From: an uncultured Alistipes sp.
GTDB lineage: Bacteria; Bacteroidota; Bacteroidia; Bacteroidales; Rikenellaceae
Reading direction: 5' to 3'
Assembly: GCA_949285535.1 (NCBI GenBank)
Contig: CASDZP010000018.1
Location: forward strand, 1-60,465
DNA: 60,465 nucleotides
Position numbers and translations under genes: made by a program
Part shown: positions 16,539 through 24,400 of the stretch, piece by piece
Numbering within the stretch: the stretch's first letter is position 1
Layout: every line of letters starts with the position of its first letter
The notes under the pieces: model-generated
Database searches by the model: none
What the model saw: only the letters and a program-made list of their open reading frames with translations
Told to the model about the DNA's origin: nothing

Positions 16539-17699
16539 ATGAATAATTTTGTTTTCTGCAATCCGACAAGACTCGTATTTGGCAAAGGAACAATCGCTTC
16601 CATAGATAAATATATCCCTTCGGACAGTGTTGTCATGATGACCTATGGCGGCGGCAGTATCAAGAAAAACGGTGTTTATGATCAGGTTAAGCGTGCGCTC
16701 GGCTCACGTCGTGTCGTAGAGTTCGGCGGCATAGAACCCAACCCCCATTATGAGACCCTTATGCGTGCCGTGGCTGAAGCCAAATCTGCGGGCGTCACCT
16801 ATTTCCTCGCAGTTGGAGGCGGCTCGGTAATAGACGGTACCAAATTCATAACCTGTGCCGTCGGTTATGACGGTGAAGACCCGTGGGATTTTGTCCTGAA
16901 CGGCTCTCTTACCAAAAATTCACGTCCGCTGCCTTTGGCAACCGTGCTGACCCTTCCTGCGACAGGTTCTGAAATGAATAACGGAGCGGTCATCACACGT
17001 GCGGAACGTGGAGAAAAACTCGCATTCAAACATCCCGATGCCTATCCCAAGTTCTCCATACTCGATCCCGAAGTATGCTATTCGCTTCCCGAACGTCAGG
17101 TGGCTAACGGTGTTGCCGATACCTTTGTTCACATCATAGAGCAGTACCTCACATATCCTGTGGGAGCCATGGTACAGGATCGTTTCTCTGAAGGCGTTCT
17201 CTCGACTCTTGTTGAGATAGGTCCCAAAGTGGTTAAGAACCATAATGATTATGACCTTGTTGCAAACTATATGTTTGCAGCCACAATGGGTCTTAACGGT
17301 ATTGTGGCAATGGGTGTGCCCGAAGACTGGGCTACTCACATGATAGGTCATGAACTGACGGCTTTGTGCGGATTGGACCATGGCGTAACACTTTCGATTG
17401 TGTTGCCCTCGCTTATGTCGGTTATGCGTAAAGATAAGGAAGCAAAACTCTTGCAGTATGCGGAACGTGTGTGGGGCATAAACAGCGGAGATACCGATAC
17501 CCGTATAAACGAGGCTATCAAAGCCACTCGCTCATTCTTCGAGTCTCTTGGCATCAAGACACATTTGTCTGATTATGGAATCGGAGACGATATAATCGCC
17601 GAAATAACATCACGCATGCAACAGCGCGGTTGGAAACTCGGTGAACGTGGCAATATCGACTTCAATGTAGTGAAAGAGATATTGATAAACGCAAAATAG
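16539..17699 (+). CDS. Iron-containing alcohol dehydrogenase
   Basis: 386 aa, group III Fe-ADH, closest in pattern to the NADPH-linked YqhD/butanol dehydrogenase branch. The nucleotide site is seen as YGGGSIKKNGVYDQV (YqhD-type) and GGGSVIDGTKFI. The metal ligands are the Asp and His of NGVADTFVHIIEQ and the two His of IGHELTALCGLDHGVTLS. It reduces aldehydes to alcohols, either for fermentative redox balance or aldehyde detoxification. Monocistronic with its own promoter and terminator. Confidence 0.93.
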   Translation: MNNFVFCNPTRLVFGKGTIASIDKYIPSDSVVMMTYGGGSIKKNGVYDQVKRALGSRRVVEFGGIEPNPHYETLMRAVAEAKSAGVTYFLAVGGGSVIDGTKFITCAVGYDGEDPWDFVLNGSLTKNSRPLPLATVLTLPATGSEMNNGAVITRAERGEKLAFKHPDAYPKFSILDPEVCYSLPERQVANGVADTFVHIIEQYLTYPVGAMVQDRFSEGVLSTLVEIGPKVVKNHNDYDLVANYMFAATMGLNGIVAMGVPEDWATHMIGHELTALCGLDHGVTLSIVLPSLMSVMRKDKEAKLLQYAERVWGINSGDTDTRINEAIKATRSFFESLGIKTHLSDYGIGDDIIAEITSRMQQRGWKLGERGNIDFNVVKEILINAK

Positions 17700-17719
17700 G
17701 TTTATTTTTCATAATATGC

Positions 17720-17752
17720 AAGAGCTGCTCAATCGTTGGGCAGCTCTTTTAT
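17720..17752 (+). terminator. Terminator of the alcohol dehydrogenase gene
   Basis: AAGAGCTGC and GCAGCTCTT form a 9-bp stem with an 11-base loop and a T-rich tail, 20 bases after the stop codon. Confidence 0.8.
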
Positions 17753-17974
17753 TTATATATGTTTGGTGTTATATATGTTAGGATGAATGTCCATTTGATA
17801 TGTACGGAAAAAGGTCTGTTTTAATGGTTGCTTGTGGGTAGTGTATAAAAAAGAATGCCTCTATGATAAATTATTTGTGGTAAAAAAACGGACACCAGAA
17901 AACAGCCCGTAAAAGACGAAAAACGTATGTTTTCATGGTGAAAAACGAGTATAATTTTCAGCTTGTCAGGGGTA

Positions 17975-18005
17975 TTGTTTTTTTATCTTTTTTTTCATAT
18001 CTTTG
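17975..18005 (+). promoter_or_regulatory. Orphan promoter driving a candidate small RNA
   Basis: -33 TTG (17975-17977), 20-base spacer, perfect -7 TATCTTTG (17998-18005). It points into a region with no plus-strand gene and towards the 3' end of the convergent regulator-like gene. Confidence 0.7.
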
Positions 18006-18010
18006 TGAAC

Positions 18011-18097
18011 GTCTATTAGTAAAAAAGAGTAAGTTTTACGAGCATTTTTTTACTGTTTTTGATGATTTGGTCGATCCGTAAGGGTCGATTTTTTTGT
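18011..18097 (+). ncRNA. Candidate small RNA, about 86 nt
   Basis: Bounded by a perfect promoter and an intrinsic terminator (TCGATCC-GTAA-GGGTCGA, then seven T, 18071-18095). Inside are a second, AT-rich hairpin (AGTAAAAAA at 18018-18026 pairing with TTTTTTACT at 18046-18054) and a small nested GTAA-GTT-TTAC. There is no start codon with a usable frame, which argues against a leader peptide. It ends about 20 bases before the convergent gene end, so it is not antisense to the coding region as drawn. Not a class I recognise. Confidence 0.6.
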
Positions 18098-18118
18098 TTT
18101 TTGGCGATTTTTATACTT

Positions 18119-18736
18119 TCATATTGTAAGTAAATGCACTTTTTTTAAATTTTTTTCGCTAAAATTTATAAGTTGGGCATATTTTGCCGTCTCTTCGTTT
18201 TTTCTGGAAAGCAATGGTGCAAAAAGATTTGTAATTTTTGTCTTTCCGCACGACAGCATCATTGAATGAATCACTTTTTGTAACGAAATGAACGTTAGCG
18301 CCTCGTTCTTCGAAAGAGTGGAAAGACATGAGGTCACAGACTCCAATTCGTGATACACATTCGATGGCACATCTGTGTAATTGAAACATTCCGTCTCCGT
18401 AATGTTTTTGTTTTCAGCTTGTTTTAATGTCTCTGTGTCGAATGGCAGATAATCGTCGAACGAGTATGTCAGTAAAAGTGCGCCAGGTTCGGCATCTATT
18501 ACAAACGGAGATTCACGTTTTATGGAAATCACTTTTTTGTCCATCTCAATTGAACGACCGCTCTTTTCGTCGAAATAGCGTGCAGAGCCACTCAACAACC
18601 ATATCAGAATGTTGTGCGACGCCTCGTCGCTCCAAAGTTGCGTTTTATGTCGGAACTCTTTGAGCATAAATCTGTTGAGTAGGCTTATTGCCGACTCTTT
18701 TTCGATGTAAAATGCAAATTCGACATTATTTTTCAT
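18119..18736 (-). CDS. AraC-type sensor domain protein lacking the HTH
   Basis: About 205 aa from ATG 18736 (an in-frame start at 18793 would give 224). The N-terminal two thirds look like the cupin-like ligand-sensing part of Bacteroidales AraC-family regulators (SHNILIWLLSGSARYFDEKSG; DAEPGALLLTYSFDDYLPF). The expected C-terminal pair of helix-turn-helix motifs is absent: after FAPLLSRKNEETAKYAQ the protein runs out in an A-rich stretch. Poly-A runs near the 3' end could mark an old frameshift, but no HTH sequence remains downstream. AT-rich compared with its neighbours. It lies beside two surface lipoprotein genes, as such regulators often do. Confidence 0.55.
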   Translation of the reverse strand: MKNNVEFAFYIEKESAISLLNRFMLKEFRHKTQLWSDEASHNILIWLLSGSARYFDEKSGRSIEMDKKVISIKRESPFVIDAEPGALLLTYSFDDYLPFDTETLKQAENKNITETECFNYTDVPSNVYHELESVTSCLSTLSKNEALTFISLQKVIHSMMLSCGKTKITNLFAPLLSRKNEETAKYAQLINFSEKNLKKVHLLTI

Positions 18737-19063
18737 GGTCTCAATTTTTACGTTTTTTAGGCTCTGAAAAATTTCGCATGAACTTTTGCCCAAAAGGGCT
18801 TCGCCGAATGTATCGAAATTTTGAGCTTTACTGCGTCTAATATTCGGATTTCCATTGCCTAATAATAAACATTGCTTTTTTAGAGTCCGTTCATAAACAT
18901 CCTAATTCCGACCTTCATCCCTCTATCTTTTGCCTGAAATTCGGGAAAAGCTGTATTTTCAAAAATAGACTTTAAAAAGTTAATTTGCTGATATTTAATA
19001 TTATAGCTTCTTGAAAATCCATCTTTTACTAATAGAGGGAAGCGAGTAAAAAATGATATAAAA
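18737..19063. other. AT-rich intergenic stretch before the lipoprotein pair
   Basis: Holds the 5' ends of the HTH-less regulator gene and the first BACON lipoprotein gene. I find no convincing consensus promoter for either direction; TATCTTTT at 18924-18931 is the nearest -7 match but has no -33 TTG. No repeat copy or RNA gene seen. Confidence 0.5.
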
Positions 19064-21178
19064 ATGAAGAGGGTAATATTGTTATTTGTTTTATTATTAG
19101 TGGGTTGCGCCACTCGGAATGATGATTTGCATTCCGATACTAAAATTCAGGTGTTTTTACAAACCTCGGACTACATTGAACAGGGTGTCCAAAATATAAT
19201 AGAAATGTCCAAAAATGCAGTTTCGCATCAAAATGACCTGCAAAAAAATGTTAAAAAAGGTAGTATTGAGGTTAAATATTTAACAAAAACTGCTTACAAT
19301 TTGAAAGTTGGCAATTTTGAGGCAAAAAACGGAACACTTCAAAACGGAGGTTTTGCCGAAAATGCTGCATTTTTGGAAAATAATAAGCAATATATTGATT
19401 ATGAGTATGTTGCTGGTGATAAAAGCGGTACTTTAGCCCTAAAACAAAATCTTGACTCAAAAAATCATTACTCACATATAAATTTATCGGATGAATATTT
19501 CGGTGAGATTGCGCTTGATGAATCGGCGCATCAAAAAGATGTTTCTGTGAAGAACTCTGTCGCCGAAACCGACATAATAGATGACATAGTGTTTTATCTG
19601 TTCGATGAAAACGGTGTTCAGTGCGGACGGGAATCATTTTCATCGGCTGACCAATGTATTTTGGATATACCGAGAGACGGACGTTACACTATTTACGCTC
19701 TTTGTAACGTGAGCCGTTTGACGGAGCTTCCCGAGAAAACAACCGTTTCGGAGATTGAACGTTTGACCATTCCGCATACTGATGTTTATGACCGTTTGCC
19801 TTTTGCGGGTAAGGGAGTGGCGAATGTTACGGCAGGCTGTGGTTCCGATGTCGTGATAAAACTAAACCGATTGAACAGTCTGATAAAATTTGAAAATAAA
19901 AATCCCGAAAAAGTTCATCTGGATAAAATTTCAGTTACAGGTTTGCCCTCTCGCGGATTGTTGTTTGGAGGCGGAGAGGCTGACGGTGTCGAATACAATG
20001 TCACCTCGGAGGCTGTTCTCGACGAGAACGGAGATTATTGTGTTTACAGCTTCTATATGCCCGAAAATCGTCTGTCAGCGGTTGGTATAGACGCTGATGC
20101 TGAAATCATTGACGGAGTGGTCGGTTCCGTGACAAAAACGTCCGTATTGTCGAAAGCTCCGTTCGGAGAATCTTTGGAGACAGGCATGAGAGCCACAGCC
20201 TATGTCGGTTATCTCGATAACGGTTCGCTGAAAGTCGGTTCGGCGGATGATTGGGGTAATACGGGCGGTTATATCCTCGACGGCGATGTGACTGTCAAGA
20301 TTGTCGGCGGTATGTTCACCGATGACGGCGAACTGAGATCTCACGGTGGCGGAGATGTCTTTTCTTATTCGATAGAGACAAAAGCGGGTAAAGGACAACT
20401 TGTCAACGACCAGTCGGCTGGGTGGGTAACCGTTACCGATGAGACAATAACGGTTTCTAAAAACGATACGGGTGTTGAGCGCAGGGCTCGCATAGCCGTA
20501 AGATTCGGAACGACGGATTTCGGTGCATTCAATATAGTTCAGGGTAAAGGTATAACATTCAGCGGTAAAGACGGTGTAACGATAGACAACGGCTATGTGC
20601 GTGTTGTCGGCGGAACGGGTAGTTCTTCCAAGCGAATAGTTGAGTATGACGCCGACGCAATCGAAATGGAGGACATTGTCATAGCCACGCACGGAGCTGT
20701 TTCCGATAACAAAAACGGTATCTCGATAGACATTAACCGTGCGGACGGTACCATAACCGCCACATTTGTGGAAACTGTCGATGCCGCACTCATGAACATG
20801 GACGGCGTTGAGGTGCCTGTTACGTTTACCGATTCGAATGGTGAGGAGCGTGCCCGAATCGTCTTTGCACAGCGTCCTGTTGAAATATCTTTCTCACCTC
20901 AGAGACTGCCTGCCGTTTCGTCAGCGGAGGGAGACGCAGAGGTGACTGTCACAACCGAAGACAATCATACATGGATTTTGAACGGAGATATTGTCGATGC
21001 GGATGGCTCCCCTGTTTCATGGGTTACAAAAACATCTCCGGCTTTAACCGGTAACAGCGGAGACAAGCTTGTGCTCCATTTTACTGAAAATAGTAGCGGA
21101 GCGGTAAGAACAGCCTATATAAGAGTGAAAAGCGGAAATACCTTGTCGAAGGTTCTTGAGGTAAGTCAGCAACCGTGA
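19064..21178 (+). CDS. Surface lipoprotein with BACON-like domains (paralogue 1)
   Basis: 704 aa with a lipoprotein signal ending LLVGC (lipidated Cys15), then CATRN as in the next gene. Residues about 25-160 are AT-rich at DNA level and have no counterpart in the paralogue. Residues about 165-400 are a fimbrillin/DUF4906-like region (DIIDDIVFYLFDENG, KLNRLNSLIKFEN). From about 420 come Ig-like BACON-type modules, each ending in an I-x-Q strand (GAFNIVQGKG, VFAQRPVEISFSP, VLEVSQQ). Likely exposed on the cell surface for glycan or mucin binding. Aligns along its whole length with the first third of the next gene. Confidence 0.8.
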   Translation: MKRVILLFVLLLVGCATRNDDLHSDTKIQVFLQTSDYIEQGVQNIIEMSKNAVSHQNDLQKNVKKGSIEVKYLTKTAYNLKVGNFEAKNGTLQNGGFAENAAFLENNKQYIDYEYVAGDKSGTLALKQNLDSKNHYSHINLSDEYFGEIALDESAHQKDVSVKNSVAETDIIDDIVFYLFDENGVQCGRESFSSADQCILDIPRDGRYTIYALCNVSRLTELPEKTTVSEIERLTIPHTDVYDRLPFAGKGVANVTAGCGSDVVIKLNRLNSLIKFENKNPEKVHLDKISVTGLPSRGLLFGGGEADGVEYNVTSEAVLDENGDYCVYSFYMPENRLSAVGIDADAEIIDGVVGSVTKTSVLSKAPFGESLETGMRATAYVGYLDNGSLKVGSADDWGNTGGYILDGDVTVKIVGGMFTDDGELRSHGGGDVFSYSIETKAGKGQLVNDQSAGWVTVTDETITVSKNDTGVERRARIAVRFGTTDFGAFNIVQGKGITFSGKDGVTIDNGYVRVVGGTGSSSKRIVEYDADAIEMEDIVIATHGAVSDNKNGISIDINRADGTITATFVETVDAALMNMDGVEVPVTFTDSNGEERARIVFAQRPVEISFSPQRLPAVSSAEGDAEVTVTTEDNHTWILNGDIVDADGSPVSWVTKTSPALTGNSGDKLVLHFTENSSGAVRTAYIRVKSGNTLSKVLEVSQQP

Positions 21179-21320
21179 TATGACCGCCTGCTGTTTTTGA
21201 TCTGATTATGACCATGTCGGAAATAGCGGTACGCCTATTCTTAATAATGCCGTTCGGATAGTCACGAATAATAGGACTGCGGCTTTTTGATGTGCTGAAG
21301 CATAAATAAAAACATATTTC

Positions 21321-21377
21321 CCCATAGCGGAGAACAATCGGAGAAGCATGATAAAGGGTAAATATCTCCGCTGTGGG
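21321..21377 (+). promoter_or_regulatory. 13-bp hairpin in the leader of the large lipoprotein gene
   Basis: CCCATAGCGGAGA pairs with TCTCCGCTGTGGG, with one G-T pair, around a 31-base loop and 29 bases before the ATG. No T run follows, so it is not a standard terminator; it could control readthrough from the upstream paralogue, or act as an attenuator or mRNA processing site. Confidence 0.5.
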
Positions 21378-21406
21378 TGGCTATTGAGTATAAAAGTAGA
21401 TTTATT

Positions 21407-24400
21407 ATGAAGAGGGTAATTTGGTTTGTTGTTTTATTGCTGATGACGGGATGCGCCACCCGCAATGAGACTTTTATGGGGAAGAACAAAGTGTCGTTTG
21501 TTCTGCAAGCAGACGATTTCCGTATTGAAAGCAGTACCACTGAATCGGCAGACGGTTCATTGACAAAATCGGAATCATCAAAAGAGAATGGTTCGGATGC
21601 GTCGGAATCGTCTGACGGCGGAGTTGTCACGGCTAATGGCGGGCAAACGAGGAATCCGAGCGCGTCAAAAGATATAATTGATGATGTTGTTTTCTACCTG
21701 TTCGATGAAAAGGGTGTGATGCAGAGCAAAACGCTTTTCTCGTCGGTGGAGGGTTGTTCTCTCGAAATAACGAGCAACGGACGGTATAACGTTTATGTTT
21801 TATGTAACCTGAGCGGAATTATAGACCTGCCCAACACCGTCACCATGACCGAGCTTGAGGCTATGACCATTCCGCACAAGGAGAGTTATGACAAACTTCC
21901 GTTTTCGGGTAAGACAACGATAGACGTCGTGTCGGGAGCGGCACCCACGATACATATAAAACTCAACAGACTCAATAGCGGTATAAAGTTCGAGAACGTC
22001 TCTCCGTCAGACATCAAGATTGATAAAATAGTTGTCAGCGGTTTGCCCGACAGAGGTACTCTGTTCGGCGGAGCCGTCGAGGCTGAAGACGTATCATATA
22101 GCGCCACGGCAGAAGCTGTTGCCGATGCCGACGGTAATTTTTACGTATATGGTTTTTATGTTCCCGAAGCTCATCTGTCCTCATTGTCGGCGGAGGCTTA
22201 CGCGACAGTCATAAACGGAGATGTGAACGCCGACGGTAACGATAAGGCGGAGACTTCCTCTTCTCTTAATTTTGCCGAGCCTCTTATTCCTGGTGAGATG
22301 GCTACGGGATTGGTAGGCTATCTGTCGAGCGGTTCTCTGAAAGTAGGCTCTTCGGACAACTGGGGCAATGTGGGTAGTCTGACGCTTTCAGGCAATACCA
22401 AAATTCAGGTTGTCGGAGGCTCTTTCAATGATTCGGGCGAACTGCGCGCTTATAGCGGCGGCAGTGAATTTTCGTTTATTATAAAGACCAACAAGGGAGT
22501 CGGCGAGCTTGTCAACAGCCAATCCGTCGATTGGATTGAGATACGCGACAACGTCATAATTGTGGACGCCAACAAGAGTGACAAGCAACGCAGCGCACAG
22601 ATTGCGGTGAAGGTCGGCGGAGACAATATCGGTGTTTTCACAATCGTTCAGGGGCGTGGCATAACTTTCTCAGGCTCTGGCGGAACCACGATAGAGGACG
22701 GATGCATCAGGATTATAGGCGGTGTCGGAAGTATTAACAACAGCCGAACCGTGACCTATGAGGCTGATGACGCCGAAATGGAGGATATTGTTATAACTCC
22801 GACAGGTAATGCTTCCGACAACAAAAGCGGTATCGTGATAGAGGTAAACCGTGAGACAAAGAGTATCACCGCCAAATTCATCGAGACAATCGACGCTTCG
22901 AGCGTTAGCGAGGAGGGTATCGAGGCGACAGTCTCGTTTGTCGATCCCAACGGCGGGGAGAACGCCAAAATCATCTTTGCGCAACGTCCTGCCCGTATCG
23001 TCTTCTCACCCGCCCGTCTGTCAAACGTCAGTTTCAACGAGTGTGACGGAGAGGCTATCGTAACCACCGAAAATGACGCATCATGGTCTGTATATGGTCC
23101 CATAACCGAAACAGGCGGTTCTACCGCCTCTTGGGTTACAAAGACAACTCCTGCCACCAATGGCGTGAGCGGCGGTAAATTCGTCCTTCATTTCGCCGCC
23201 AATAGCGGTGGCGCGGGACGTGAGGCGTTATTGAAGGTTATCAGCTCAAACACCATATCCAAACCGTTCGAGATAATGCAGTTGCCCTCTTACGGCATAA
23301 AGAGTATCTCAGCCACGGAGGCATGGGATGCCTCCGCAACCATGCTGCGTTCGTACAGCAAGGGACGCAGTTATGATTTCACGTTCGTATTACAGAATCC
23401 TGCTCCCGCAGGTAGCGTTTTCGTTGTCGATTGCAAGAGCGGCACGGCGGCGGAGAGCGGCATCACGGCAAGCGGAGTGACACAGCTCGAAGGCTCTGCC
23501 GACAGCTATTCGTTCACACTCACCGTTCCCGACAGCAAGAATGAGGAACTCGAAGAGGAGTATGAGATAAACATCACGACAAACGGTGTCTCGATAGGCT
23601 CGTTTATCGTGAAGAAGGCGTTAAAACCCCGTTTCGTCCAAACGGCGCCCGAAGAGGTATGGGGTGGTGTCAAGAATCGCCCCGAACTTAAAACGGCTGT
23701 TTTCAGCGCCTCTGATTGGGATATAGAAAAATTCTCCACCGATAATGAGAAGATAGGCGTTAGCCGTTCCGGAAAATACGGCGAGATACTTGTAGGTTAT
23801 GCCGAGACCATGAAATATGACGATGAGTCTCAAAGCGCAACCGTTACAATGACCCTGAAGGGCGGTAATTCGTTGTCATTCCCGACGAAGCAGTCTCCCG
23901 TCGTGTTCACCGTTACCGATACGACTCTCTTGAAGAGCATAGGCAAAGGCGGTGACAACATTCCTCTCACCGTCAAGACCACAGCGGGTGAGAACACTTC
24001 ACAATGGCATGTCGCCAAGAGTACGCAGACATGGCTCACGACCACTCCCGCCGTTGGCGGCGCGGAGACCAATCCGAGCGGTTCCACTCTGACGGTCAAC
24101 GTCGCGGCGACCACAACGGGCGACCGTACGGGGCAGTTCGTTCTTGAGAGCCAGAACACCACTTCGCAGTCATTCACCGTGATGCAGTTGGGTACGTTCT
24201 CTGCCAACATCACCAAGGCTGTTTACGGTTCGGCAGGTGCCGCCGTTCTTGAAAACAACACCCTCAAGGCGTTCAGTACGGCATACGACTATACCCTCAC
24301 CATAACCACCAACAACAAAGTGACTGGCAACCGTGTGAAAGTGGTATCCAAGACTTCGGGTACAGCCGTTTCAATCAAGAGCCAGCCGAGCGGAACCTCT

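Noticed and set aside
18119..18160. Programmed frameshift restoring an HTH to the AraC-like protein
   Set aside because: A-rich slippery runs exist, but the roughly 100 bases downstream encode no helix-turn-helix in any frame.
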